A stretch of 64,000 nt of DNA from Lentimicrobiaceae bacterium (GTDB lineage: Bacteria; Bacteroidota; Bacteroidia; Bacteroidales; F082), in NCBI GenBank assembly GCA_018661505.1, contig JABJIE010000007.1, positions 1 through 64,000 on the forward strand. The letters are read 5' to 3'. The notes below the pieces were generated by a model. That model worked only from the letters and a program-made list of their open reading frames with translations, made no database searches and was not told the DNA's origin. Below are positions 9,543-17,869 of the stretch, piece by piece. Every line of letters begins with the position of its first letter. The stretch's first letter is position 1. Both the position numbers and the translations under genes were made by a program.

Positions 9543-9757
9543 TAGATTTTGATGGTGCTATTGATATTACCTACTCAGAATATAAAATGAGTAATCAAGC
9601 AAGTTAATAAATCCGAAGGGCTTTGTCAACTACTCCATACAAGTTTATATACAAAAGGAATAAATGGGTCGGAAATAGTTATCTTGATAAAGATGAATAT
9701 GGTGATTGCCTTTATTCTCAACAAATAGTATACATAGAGATAAATAGGAGTTTTTAA
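9543..9757 (+). pseudogene. Interrupted reading frame, likely gene remnant
   Basis: One plus-strand frame here gives protein-like translation (IDFDGAIDITYSEYKM) that is broken by tandem TAA codons at 9605-9610, then continues (STTPYKFIYKRNKWVGN, then LDKDEYGDCLYSQQIVYIEI) to a TAA at 9755-9757. A short protein-like stretch just upstream (VYTSVYQTIIVDYL) lies in another frame, which suggests a frameshift as well. No intact start is present. The end overlaps the ndh stop on the other strand. The rest of the 9409-9753 gap shows nothing recognisable. The family is unknown. Confidence 0.3.
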
Positions 9758-11061
9758 TTATCCTCATCACTTTTTGGAGAATTCTTCTTTGGTATTATTA
9801 ATATTCGTAGCGACTGATCGTAGGTAAAATAACTCCACAGCCAATTTAGGAATGTTGATAATTTGTTTTTAATACCAACGATTGTAAATAAATGAACAAC
9901 AGACCATAAAAGCCATGCTATAAAACCCCCAAGTTTAATTGACGGGAGATCTGCAACAGCTAAGTTTCTGCCAATTGTAGCCATTGATCCCTTGTCTTTA
10001 TACTCAAATTCTTTCATGGCCTTTGAGGATGCCATTCTGGAAATATTGTTTGCAAGATTTAATGCTTGCTGTATTGCTGTTTGGGCGACCTGAGGATGAC
10101 CCTTGGGGTATAACGGTGTTTCCATGTAGCATTGGTCTCCAAGCACGAAAATATTATCAAATCCCTTTATTCTATTATATCTGTCAACTATTATTCGGTT
10201 GCCATTTGCTAGGTTTTTGGGGTCTATACCTTTACATGTGTTGGCAATTACACCGGCAGACCACACAACTGTTTTTGAGCGAATTGTAGTTCCATCAGAT
10301 AGAAATAATTCCTCACCATTATAATCTGTTACGCTTGTATTCAGATATACTTCTACCCCAAGTTTTTTAAGATAAGACAATGCTTTTTCGGAGGAAAAGT
10401 TTGACATACCCGTTAATAGTTTTGGAGATGCTTCGTAAAGTGCAATGTGCATATTTTTTAAATCCAGTTCGGGATAATCTTTTGGGAAAATATATTTTTT
10501 CATTTCCGCAAGTGCTCCAGCCAGCTCAACACCAGTTGGTCCTCCTCCCACAAGTACGATATTAAGATAGTTATCTATTTTACAGCTATCCGTTTCAAGT
10601 AGGCTATTTTCAAAATTCTGCAAAATGGTGTTTCTTATAAAAATTGCATCTGCAGATGTTTTCATTGATAGAGAAAATTTCTCAATATTCTTTTGTCCAA
10701 AGAAATTTGTAGTGGCTCCCATGGCCAAAATCAAATAATCATATTTTAATTTCCCTATTGAGGTCTGTATTTCGTTTTTATCCTTGAATATCTCTATTAA
10801 TGATGCAATCCTAAAATGGGTGTGCTTGAAATTTTGCAAAATCTTTCTAAAGGGAAAAGAAATCGCACTTGGTTCTAGTCCTGATGTGGCAACCTGATAT
10901 AAAAGTGGCTGAAACTGGTGATAATTGTTCTTATCTAAGATCACTATCTGATAGCCTTGACAAACCATTTTACGAACAAACTTAAGTCCTGCAAACCCAC
11001 CACCAATAATTACTATTCTTTTCTTATCAATATCTGGAATATTAGGTATATAGGTATTCAT
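9754..11061 (-). CDS. ndh: Type II NADH dehydrogenase (NAD(P)/FAD-dependent oxidoreductase)
   Basis: Single-subunit, non-proton-pumping NADH:quinone oxidoreductase on the inner face of the membrane. It has two Rossmann folds: FAD site RIVIIGGGFAGLKFV (about residues 15-29) and NAD site IVLVGGGPTGVELAGALAEM (about 168-187). The FAD-contacting VLGDQCYMETPLYPKGHPQVAQTAIQQA segment sits near residue 310 (positions shown in part). The C-terminus (WLLWSVVHLFTIVG, then WLWSYFTYDQS) is hydrophobic and probably anchors the enzyme. The 435-aa length is normal for the Bacteroidota form. It is monocistronic on sequence grounds, with a terminator-flanked peptidase gene upstream. Confidence 0.9.
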   Translation of the reverse strand: MNTYIPNIPDIDKKRIVIIGGGFAGLKFVRKMVCQGYQIVILDKNNYHQFQPLLYQVATSGLEPSAISFPFRKILQNFKHTHFRIASLIEIFKDKNEIQTSIGKLKYDYLILAMGATTNFFGQKNIEKFSLSMKTSADAIFIRNTILQNFENSLLETDSCKIDNYLNIVLVGGGPTGVELAGALAEMKKYIFPKDYPELDLKNMHIALYEASPKLLTGMSNFSSEKALSYLKKLGVEVYLNTSVTDYNGEELFLSDGTTIRSKTVVWSAGVIANTCKGIDPKNLANGNRIIVDRYNRIKGFDNIFVLGDQCYMETPLYPKGHPQVAQTAIQQALNLANNISRMASSKAMKEFEYKDKGSMATIGRNLAVADLPSIKLGGFIAWLLWSVVHLFTIVGIKNKLSTFLNWLWSYFTYDQSLRILIIPKKNSPKSDEDN

Positions 11062-11250
11062 TAGTTTGTTGTGTAATAGCCATGATTTAAGAATTAAAAC
11101 AAGACTAAGGTATAAAATAGTTCCTAACCACTTAGATTATCTAATTCTATGGATAATAATATAATCGGAAAATATAAATTTATTTGATACAAAAGGCTCA
11201 GGGTAATAACAAGTTTAGATTGCTAATTGGTTTATGGATAGAGCATCCCT

Positions 11251-11291
11251 TGTAATAAAATAAAAACCAGACCATTAACACGACCTGGTTT
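11251..11291 (-). terminator. Rho-independent terminator of the manC-S46 peptidase unit
   Basis: On the minus strand a perfect 7-bp stem (AAACCAG/CTGGTTT, bases 11264-11270 with 11285-11291) with a 14-nt loop is followed by TTATTTTATT. It begins about 20 bp after the peptidase stop. Confidence 0.75.
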
Positions 11292-11310
11292 AAACAAATC
11301 AATCTCTTTG

Positions 11311-13518
11311 TTAGTCCATAACCTCTATTATCACCTCCTCTTGCTCAACATCATCTGCAGTTGGTCTGTCGGTTACCAGAGTCATTTCTTCTATCAAATT
11401 TGTTGCTCCAGCAAATTTATCCACAATGAACAATACATATCGAATATCAACATTTATGGTTCTTTGCAATTCTGGCTCAAAAGCAATATCCCCACTCATG
11501 GCTTCCCAGTTTCCATCAAATGCTAATCCTATTAATTCGCCGTTAGCATTTATTACGGGACTTCCAGAATTACCACCGGTAATATCATGATTTGTTAAAA
11601 AACATACTTTCATCACTCCGTCTTTCCCATATTGTCCGTAGTCCTTTGTTTCGTATAATTCTTTGAGTTTGCCAGGTACAACAAATTCCCAGTTGGAAGG
11701 GTCTTCCTTTTGCATAACCCCATCCATTGTTGTGAAATATTCATAGTGTACCGCATCTGCTGGGAAATAATCCTGAACAGTACCATAGGTTACACGCATT
11801 GTGAAATTTGCATCTGGTGCATAGTTTTTATCTGGGTTCATTTCCCTTAATCCAGCGATATATAGTCTATGGCCCCTATCCAACTTATCATAGGCATCTT
11901 TTGTTTTACTCTGCATATCACTATAGGAGTTAAAAAACTCATTAACGGCAACAAGCGCAGGATCTTTTGCAAGTTTCTTACCATTTGGATCTGCCAGAAA
12001 TGCATCTACTTTTTGTTTGGAAGAAAAAATGGATTTATTAAACATCCAATCGGCATACTTTTGATAATTGCCTTTAAATTTCTTATCCATTTTTAATAAA
12101 TACGGAGGTTGTTGATCCAAAGGAACATTTTCATGATACATCTTCATCATTGAAGCAAACAAATTTTTATCAATGTTTTCATTGTAGTCTTTGAAATAAG
12201 TATCCGTAGTAGATCTTAATCTATTTGCAACCTTATTAACATCCTCATCTGTGGATTCTTTGTTATCCAATACCTTGCTCAACCTTTTAAATCTATTTGC
12301 AAAGCCAAGTATTTCAGCACCTCGATACACAGCTTCACGAAAATATGTTTGAGCTTTTGCATATTGGCCTAGAACATCATATGCATCTCCAATAAGTACA
12401 AGAGCTTCTCCGTATTTCTCTTTTGCTTCTGGTGTTTGGTCTAACCAATTTTGAAAATCAGCTTCTTCTGCTTGTTTTTTCTCTTTTACCTTTAACCGCT
12501 TAAGTCCTTTTGTTTGACCAATAAAATATTTCCAGTAATTAGCTGTGCGAGCAAACTTAGATGCATATTGAAGGCGAACGGATTCATCTGTGTCCATGCC
12601 TTCTCTCATTTTATCAAGTTTCACCTCACGTATTTCCACAACCGTAGGGTTAGATGTATTGATTGCCATGTTTATTCCATAGGATGACATAAACCTGTCT
12701 GTTCCTCCAGGGTAGCCCATTATCATTGAGAAATCTCCCTTTTCAACACCCGCAATATTAATGGGTAAATAGTGTTTAGACTTTAATGGTACATTGTCTT
12801 CAGAATAAGTTGCGGGTTTTCCATCAGGACTAGTATAAACCCTAAAAATAGAAAAGTCGCCAGTGTGGCGGGGCCACATCCAATTATCAGTATCAGCTCC
12901 ATACTTTCCTATTGATTCGGGTGGCGTACCAACCAAGCGTATATCCTTAAATGTTTCGTAAACAAATAAATAGTATTCGTTACCCCCAAAAAACTGGGCA
13001 ACGCGGGCATTAAATTCATTATCTTTTGAAGCATATTCTTCAATGGCTTCAATATTTCTACTCACTATTTCACCTCTTTCATCCTCTGTCATTTCAGGAG
13101 TTGTTCCATCAAGTACTTTACGCGTAACATCTCTCATGTGGTCCAGAAATTGAGCCGTTAATCCTTCAACTGGTATTTCTTCACCCTTATTCATAGCCCA
13201 AAAGCCATCGTCCAAGTAATTTGCTTGCGGTGTACTTATCTTCTGTATTGAGCCATAACCACAGTGGTGATTTGTTAATAATAATCCTTCGGGCGATATA
13301 ATCTCGCCCGTACACCCCCTGCCAAAAATCGTTATGGCATCTTTAAGACTGCTGTTATTAACATTATAAATGTCTTCAGCAGTTAGCTTTAGGCCCATTT
13401 CTTGCATTTCGGCAATGTTCTTATTAATCAAAAGCGGAATCCACATTCCTTCATCAGCTCTAGAGTTGATATTAAAGCCAAATGTTATAACCAGTATAAA
13501 AATTAATGTATTTTTCAT
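11311..13518 (-). CDS. S46 family dipeptidyl-peptidase, DPP7-like
   Basis: Exported serine peptidase of the Bacteroidota S46 family, which removes dipeptides from oligopeptide N-termini in the periplasm. The 735-aa precursor has a signal peptide (MKNTLIFILVITFGFNINSRA). The chymotrypsin-like triad is visible: His85 in TNHHCGYGS, Asp in YGADTDNWMWPRHTGD and Ser in TGGNSGSPV. Just after the Ser, FDGNWE carries Gly where DPP11 enzymes have the Arg that selects Asp/Glu at P1; this points to DPP7-type preference for hydrophobic P1 residues. The gene lies 14 bp after manC and probably shares its transcript. Confidence 0.93.
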   Translation of the reverse strand: MKNTLIFILVITFGFNINSRADEGMWIPLLINKNIAEMQEMGLKLTAEDIYNVNNSSLKDAITIFGRGCTGEIISPEGLLLTNHHCGYGSIQKISTPQANYLDDGFWAMNKGEEIPVEGLTAQFLDHMRDVTRKVLDGTTPEMTEDERGEIVSRNIEAIEEYASKDNEFNARVAQFFGGNEYYLFVYETFKDIRLVGTPPESIGKYGADTDNWMWPRHTGDFSIFRVYTSPDGKPATYSEDNVPLKSKHYLPINIAGVEKGDFSMIMGYPGGTDRFMSSYGINMAINTSNPTVVEIREVKLDKMREGMDTDESVRLQYASKFARTANYWKYFIGQTKGLKRLKVKEKKQAEEADFQNWLDQTPEAKEKYGEALVLIGDAYDVLGQYAKAQTYFREAVYRGAEILGFANRFKRLSKVLDNKESTDEDVNKVANRLRSTTDTYFKDYNENIDKNLFASMMKMYHENVPLDQQPPYLLKMDKKFKGNYQKYADWMFNKSIFSSKQKVDAFLADPNGKKLAKDPALVAVNEFFNSYSDMQSKTKDAYDKLDRGHRLYIAGLREMNPDKNYAPDANFTMRVTYGTVQDYFPADAVHYEYFTTMDGVMQKEDPSNWEFVVPGKLKELYETKDYGQYGKDGVMKVCFLTNHDITGGNSGSPVINANGELIGLAFDGNWEAMSGDIAFEPELQRTINVDIRYVLFIVDKFAGATNLIEEMTLVTDRPTADDVEQEEVIIEVMD

Positions 13519-13532
13519 TCTATTTTGTGTGT

Positions 13533-14630
13533 TTAAATGTATTTTTCTCCTTTTTCAACCTTAACATCAGCAACAAATTGTCTTATGTGCTGTTCATCTT
13601 CTTTTTTACAAACCAATAAAGTGTTATCGTCTTCAACAACAATATAATTTTCCAACCCCTGAAGCACCACTAACTTGTCATTTGGCATATTTACAATACA
13701 ATTTTTAGTATCATAAAGCATAACATTCTTTCCAACCGCCGCATTCATGTTATCATCCTTGTCGCGAATTGTATATAAAGAGCCCCAAGTTCCAAGGTCA
13801 GACCAACCAAAATCTACAGCAAGGGTATATACGTTCTTTGCCTTTTCCATTATTCCATAGTCAATGGAAATATTTTTACATATGGCATAGGTGTCATTGA
13901 TGAAGTCTTCTTCTTTGGGTGTGTTATATTTTCCAATACCGCTTGCAAAGAGAGAATCTACCTCTGGCAAAAGCTCGTTAAATGCTGACATTATTGACTT
14001 CAAAGACCAAATAAAAATACCTGAGTTCCACAGAAAGTCACCACTGGCAAGGAATGATTTAGCTATATCAAGGGTAGGTTTTTCTGTGAAAGTTTTTACC
14101 TTGTGAAGCTGAGCTGACTCCTTTGAAACTCGACCTTCTTTGAATTGGATATATCCATAACCCGTATCTGGTCTGCTAGGTTTTATACCAAGTGTTAGCA
14201 ACCAGTTATTTTCAGAAGCAATTTTCATTGCAGTATTAATGTTATTAATAAACTCTTCCTCCTTTAAAATAATATGATCAGATGGAGCAACCACTACTAT
14301 GGCATCGGGATTATCTTCTTTAATTTTCCAATTAGCATATGCCACACATGGAGCTGTATTTCTTCGTGAAGGCTCACAAAGAACCTGATGTTCCGTTAGC
14401 TCTGGCAACTGCTCCAGCACAAGGTCTTTATAGATGCCATTTGTTACTACCAAAATGTTTTCTGCAGGACATATATTAGTGAACCTCTCAAAGGTGAGCC
14501 TAATGAGCGTTTTTCCCACCCCCAGAACATCGATGAACTGCTTTGGTCTTGAAGTTTTACTCATTGGCCAAAAACGAGCTCCAACACCACCAGCCATGAT
14601 AATACAGTAATTATTTTTATTGTTTTCCAT
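13533..14630 (-). CDS. manC: Mannose-1-phosphate guanylyltransferase
   Basis: Makes GDP-mannose from mannose-1-phosphate and GTP, a precursor of mannose, fucose or rhamnose units in surface polysaccharides. The 365-aa product has the nucleotidyltransferase signature MAGGVGARFWPMSKTSRPKQF split across residues 12-32, NTAPCVAYANW (about 88), VVVAPSDH, PDTGYGYIQ, FTEKPTLDIA and FLWNSGIFIW. It lacks the C-terminal phosphomannose isomerase domain of bifunctional ManC/AlgA, as usual in Bacteroidota. It is first in a leftward unit with the S46 peptidase. Confidence 0.93.
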   Translation of the reverse strand: MENNKNNYCIIMAGGVGARFWPMSKTSRPKQFIDVLGVGKTLIRLTFERFTNICPAENILVVTNGIYKDLVLEQLPELTEHQVLCEPSRRNTAPCVAYANWKIKEDNPDAIVVVAPSDHIILKEEEFINNINTAMKIASENNWLLTLGIKPSRPDTGYGYIQFKEGRVSKESAQLHKVKTFTEKPTLDIAKSFLASGDFLWNSGIFIWSLKSIMSAFNELLPEVDSLFASGIGKYNTPKEEDFINDTYAICKNISIDYGIMEKAKNVYTLAVDFGWSDLGTWGSLYTIRDKDDNMNAAVGKNVMLYDTKNCIVNMPNDKLVVLQGLENYIVVEDDNTLLVCKKEDEQHIRQFVADVKVEKGEKYI

Positions 14631-14690
14631 TGTAGTTGTTGTGTTACGGAATATTATTTAAATCAGTAATATTTAATTTAGTTTTACGAA

Positions 14691-14706
14691 AATATTGATC
14701 AATATT
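14691..14706. repeat. 16-bp perfect palindrome in the manC leader
   Basis: AATATTGATCAATATT reads the same on both strands. It lies about 60 bp upstream of the manC ATG, between the predicted -7 element (14737-14744) and the gene, about 25-40 nt into the predicted transcript. It could be an operator or a small mRNA hairpin; nothing else supports either. Confidence 0.5.
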
Positions 14707-14736
14707 AGCTTATGTTTTTTGTAATTAATTGCAGTT

Positions 14737-14744
14737 CAAAAATA
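14737..14744 (-). promoter_or_regulatory. Bacteroidota -7 element (TATTTTTG) of manC
   Basis: Exact TAnnTTTG on the minus strand, about 107 bp before the manC start. No clear -33 TTG at 19-23 bp. The resulting leader would be about 100 nt and contains the palindrome at 14691-14706. Confidence 0.4.
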
Positions 14745-14783
14745 CAAAACTCATTGGTTTATTGATGATAAAGTTAAATAATA

Positions 14784-15389
14784 CTACTCCGCTTTACTCA
14801 CGGGTGTAAGGGGGTGAAAAAGATATACACGATTGTTTTTTTTGCTAACACACAGATACCTTGTTCTACGTTTTTTTCCTTTAATAAATGTTTTGCCATT
14901 AGACGCTATAAACATTGTATTTTCTAATAATTGCTCCAAAAAAATCTCATTTGTTGAGTTGTCGTATTTATTCAAAGTCCTAGTTAATTCAATATCGGCA
15001 ACACTTGATGCTTTAGGGTTTTTAAAACTTTTATCCAAAACGTGCAATAAATCCTTCGGAAAGATGTCTTTTCTTAAAAATGGTTTTACACAAGCTATAA
15101 ACTGATGCTTCCATTCTTTTCCATGAGGCAAAACTGTGTTTTTATATTCTTCCCAAACCATTAAATGAGCAAGCTCATGAAGAAATGTAATTAAAAATGA
15201 ATATTGGTTCAAATTATGGTTTATGCTTATTCTATGATGATGATTTTGTCCGGGTGGCCTATAATCACCAAGTTTGGTTTTACGACGTTTGGTAATTTTA
15301 AGATGAATTTTATACTTTACTATCAAGCTCATAACCTCATGCGTTGAATGCTTGGGTAAGTATTTTGCCAGTAATTCTCTCTCATTCAT
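14784..15389 (-). CDS. SprT-like zinc metallopeptidase-fold protein
   Basis: The 201-aa product carries a SprT-like domain with the zinc motif HELAH in FLITFLHELAHLMVWEEYKN (about residues 66-85) and a following His in VLPHGKEWKHQF that would be the third ligand. Upstream KLGDYRPPGQNHHHRISIN matches the family's LGxyr.p.......I.lN pattern. In eukaryotes the SprT fold (Spartan) degrades DNA-protein crosslinks; the bacterial role is not settled. The C-terminal part (about 150-201) is basic and ends with KKRRTRYLCVSKKNNRVY, resembling the zinc-ribbon region of SprT proteins, but only one Cys is seen. Confidence 0.85.
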   Translation of the reverse strand: MNERELLAKYLPKHSTHEVMSLIVKYKIHLKITKRRKTKLGDYRPPGQNHHHRISINHNLNQYSFLITFLHELAHLMVWEEYKNTVLPHGKEWKHQFIACVKPFLRKDIFPKDLLHVLDKSFKNPKASSVADIELTRTLNKYDNSTNEIFLEQLLENTMFIASNGKTFIKGKKRRTRYLCVSKKNNRVYLFHPLTPVSKAE

Positions 15390-15470
15390 AGATGGGCAAA
15401 TATAACGGAATAATATCCGCCAAGTGAAAATGTTTTAAATACCATCATCTTCATAAGAAAAGAAGAATAA

Positions 15471-15638
15471 TTAAGAAAAATGTATTGTTTGGTTTGGGTG
15501 TGATTTGTGGGTCCAATCAGAACAGTTACAATCCTTTTTCTTAGATTTTGAGGGACGGTAACCTGGTTTTTTGGCTGCACATGATGCCAAGAATAATACT
15601 AGAAACATTGTTATTGTTATGTATGACAGGTTTTTCAA
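15471..15638 (-). CDS. Small cysteine-containing lipoprotein (55 aa, TTG start)
   Basis: A TTG at 15638 opens a 55-aa frame, MKNLSYITITMFLVLF then LASC, a clear lipoprotein signal with Cys20 as the lipid anchor. The mature peptide is short, basic and Cys-rich (AAKKPGYRPSKSKKKDCNCSDW) and stops at 15471. The only in-frame ATG is at codon 11 and would leave too short a signal. Such tiny lipoproteins with a DCxCxxW-type tail occur in Bacteroidota, but I know of no function. The gene lies 81 bp upstream of the SprT-like gene on the same strand. A different 64-aa frame over the same bases (15386-15580) looks non-coding. Confidence 0.65.
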   Translation of the reverse strand: MKNLSYITITMFLVLFLASCAAKKPGYRPSKSKKKDCNCSDWTHKSHPNQTIHFS

Positions 15639-15821
15639 AATATTATGTTTTCTAACTATTAATATTTAAAAGTAGAAATTTTATTTGCAATTCTACGTTA
15701 ATTAATTAAACGTTGTAATAAAATTCTTGTTGCAGATGCTGAAAAATCTTTTTCTTAACTTAGCCAACATTATTTCTGAAGTATTCAATCCTAAGATAAT
15801 TCATATTAGATTGTAATAAAA

Positions 15822-16562
15822 ATGGGGTTTGTAAAAGAGATAGGAAAATATGTTATACTGATGTTTGAAACTTTCAAACGACCTGACAAAGGACGTGTAT
15901 TTCGTCGTCAGTTAATGATAGATTTTCATGCGCTGGGAGTAGATTCAATTGGGATAGTTGTTTTTATTTCACTTTTTACTGGTGGAATTATAGCTATGCA
16001 GATGGCATATAACATTGACAACCCTCTTGTTCCTCTTTATCTTGTTGGATATACAACTAAACAAATGATGATTTTAGAAATATCGCCAACAATTATGAGC
16101 CTTATTTTGGCTGGTAAAGTTGGTTCTAGTATTGCTTCAGAAATTGGAACAATGAGAGTAACAGAACAAATTGATGCATTAAGGGTGATGGGTATAAACC
16201 CTGCTAATTACTTAATACTTCCTAAAATAACTGCAGCAGTCTTTTTCTTTCCTGTACTTGTTATATTTTCAATCGCAGTTGGTTTGGGTGGAGGTTTATT
16301 GGCAGTTACAGTGACAGGCTCTGTTACCCCAACTGATTTTATTGACGGGCTCCAATCATGGTGGGCACCATTTGATATAACCTATGCAATTATAAAAACA
16401 GTAGTTTTTGCCTTTATAATAGCATCTGTATCTGGGTATAAAGGTTATACGGTTCAGGGTGGGTCTGTTGAGGTTGGTCGTGCAAGCACAAAGGCTGTTG
16501 TGGCAAGTAGCATACTTATAATTATCTTTGATTTAGTTATAACACAAATGCTGCTGACATGA
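15822..16562 (+). CDS. mlaE: MlaE-type ABC transporter permease
   Basis: Inner-membrane permease of the Mla phospholipid transport family, which moves lipids between inner and outer membranes to keep outer-membrane asymmetry. The 246-aa product has five to six hydrophobic helices. Family signatures are the GVDSIGIVVFISLFTGGIIA start, LAGKVGSSIASEIGTMRVTEQ (about residues 105-125, given in part), ALRVMGINPANYLILPK and the C-terminal ASVSGYKGYTVQGGSVEVG. Its last codon overlaps the ATG of the ATPase gene by 4 bp, so the two are translationally coupled. Confidence 0.93.
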   Translation: MGFVKEIGKYVILMFETFKRPDKGRVFRRQLMIDFHALGVDSIGIVVFISLFTGGIIAMQMAYNIDNPLVPLYLVGYTTKQMMILEISPTIMSLILAGKVGSSIASEIGTMRVTEQIDALRVMGINPANYLILPKITAAVFFFPVLVIFSIAVGLGGGLLAVTVTGSVTPTDFIDGLQSWWAPFDITYAIIKTVVFAFIIASVSGYKGYTVQGGSVEVGRASTKAVVASSILIIIFDLVITQMLLT

Positions 16563-17302
16563 TAAAGGTTGATAATATTTCCAAATCATTTGCTGATCAG
16601 ACGGTATTGAAGGATATCTCCACATCTTTCGAAAAAGGTAAAACAAACCTAATAATAGGTCAGAGTGGGTCAGGTAAAACAGTACTTATGAAATGTTGTA
16701 TTGGGCTATTTGATGTGGATAAAGGCTCTATATTTTTTGACGATCGTAATTTTTCGGGGCTCTCTGAAAAAGATAAAAAAGAAACTCGTCAAGAAATGGG
16801 TGTATTATTTCAAGGAGGAGCATTATTTGATTCATTCACTGTTGAAGAGAACATAATGTTTCCATTAAATATGTTTACAAAACAATCCTATGAAGAAAAG
16901 CTTGAAAGAGTAAACGCTGTGCTAAGTCATGTTAATCTAACAAATGCCAATTCAAAATATCCTGCCGAATTAAGCGGAGGAATGATAAAACGTGTGGCCA
17001 TAGCGAGGGCAATTGCCATGAATCCTAAATATCTATTTTGTGATGAGCCCAATTCAGGACTTGATCCCAAAACAGCAGAGGTTATTGACGAGCTAATTTC
17101 AGAGCTAACCCATAAATTCAACATGACAACCGTAATAAATACTCACGATATGAATTCAGTACTGCAAATCGGACAAAAAATTGCTTTCATTAATAAGGGG
17201 GAATTATGGTGGGAAGGTGATAATAAAGAAATTCTAAAAGCTGACAACAAAGAACTTAACGATTTTGTTTTTTCTACAGAACTAACTCGTAGAATTAAAT
17301 AA
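16559..17302 (+). CDS. mlaF: MlaF-type ABC transporter ATP-binding protein
   Basis: Cytoplasmic ATPase partner of the preceding MlaE-like permease. The 247-aa length is standard. Motifs in order are Walker A GQSGSGKT (about residues 35-42), Q-loop VLFQGGALFDSFT (about 82), signature LSGGMIKRVAIARA (about 137; LSGGM is typical of the MlaF group), Walker B YLFCDEPNSGLDP (about 158) and switch His in NTHDM. The MlaD substrate-binding protein is not next to it in this window, since cvpA follows after 7 bp. Confidence 0.93.
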   Translation: MIKVDNISKSFADQTVLKDISTSFEKGKTNLIIGQSGSGKTVLMKCCIGLFDVDKGSIFFDDRNFSGLSEKDKKETRQEMGVLFQGGALFDSFTVEENIMFPLNMFTKQSYEEKLERVNAVLSHVNLTNANSKYPAELSGGMIKRVAIARAIAMNPKYLFCDEPNSGLDPKTAEVIDELISELTHKFNMTTVINTHDMNSVLQIGQKIAFINKGELWWEGDNKEILKADNKELNDFVFSTELTRRIK

Positions 17303-17309
17303 TTACCTA

Positions 17310-17849
17310 ATGACCGTAAACTTACTTGATATATTAATAATCGTTCCGCTATTATTGTTTGCTTGGAATGGTTACAGAAAAGGTTTAATAATAGAAATTG
17401 CCTCACTTGCAGCTCTGGTATTAGGATTATATGCAGCTTTTTTCTTTTCGGACTTTGCAGCTAAAATACTCAATGATAATTTTAATATTGATGAAAAATA
17501 CATTGCAATTTTTGCATTTTTACTAACCTTAATTGTGATTATCTTTTTTGTTATCACCGCAGGTAAAGTGGTACAAAAATTTGTTGAGGTCTTACTTTTG
17601 GGCTTTATTAATAAACTTGCAGGAGGAATTTTCGGTTTATTAAAGGGCGCTTTGATTCTAAGTATGTTGATTTTTGTTATTAATTATTTCAATTTTGGAA
17701 GCTTCATCTTCAAGGAAGAAACAAGACAAAAATCAATCCTTTTTGAACCCATTGAATCAATAGCACCTTTGATGTATTCATGGCTGGACTCAAAAAATTT
17801 CTCCTTTGAACTTCCAGATAAAGAAGACGTAATAGATACTATCTATTAA
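17310..17849 (+). CDS. cvpA: CvpA family membrane protein
   Basis: The 179-aa protein has four hydrophobic helices and the family's opening pattern LDILIIVPLLLFAWNGYRKG (residues 5-24), followed by IIEIASLAALVLGLY and, after a loop, LGFINKLAGGIFGLLKGALI. In enterobacteria CvpA is needed for colicin V production and for envelope stress resistance; the molecular role is unknown. It follows mlaF by 7 bp and is probably the last gene of the mlaE-mlaF-cvpA unit. It converges on pgk with 20 bp between stops. Confidence 0.88.
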   Translation: MTVNLLDILIIVPLLLFAWNGYRKGLIIEIASLAALVLGLYAAFFFSDFAAKILNDNFNIDEKYIAIFAFLLTLIVIIFFVITAGKVVQKFVEVLLLGFINKLAGGIFGLLKGALILSMLIFVINYFNFGSFIFKEETRQKSILFEPIESIAPLMYSWLDSKNFSFELPDKEDVIDTIY

Positions 17850-17869
17850 TAATACAATTCTTTTGTTAT

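Noticed and set aside
15386-15580. 64-aa minus-strand frame upstream of the SprT-like gene
   Set aside because: It lies in a different frame over the small lipoprotein gene and its translation shows no domain or signal; the lipoprotein frame is better.
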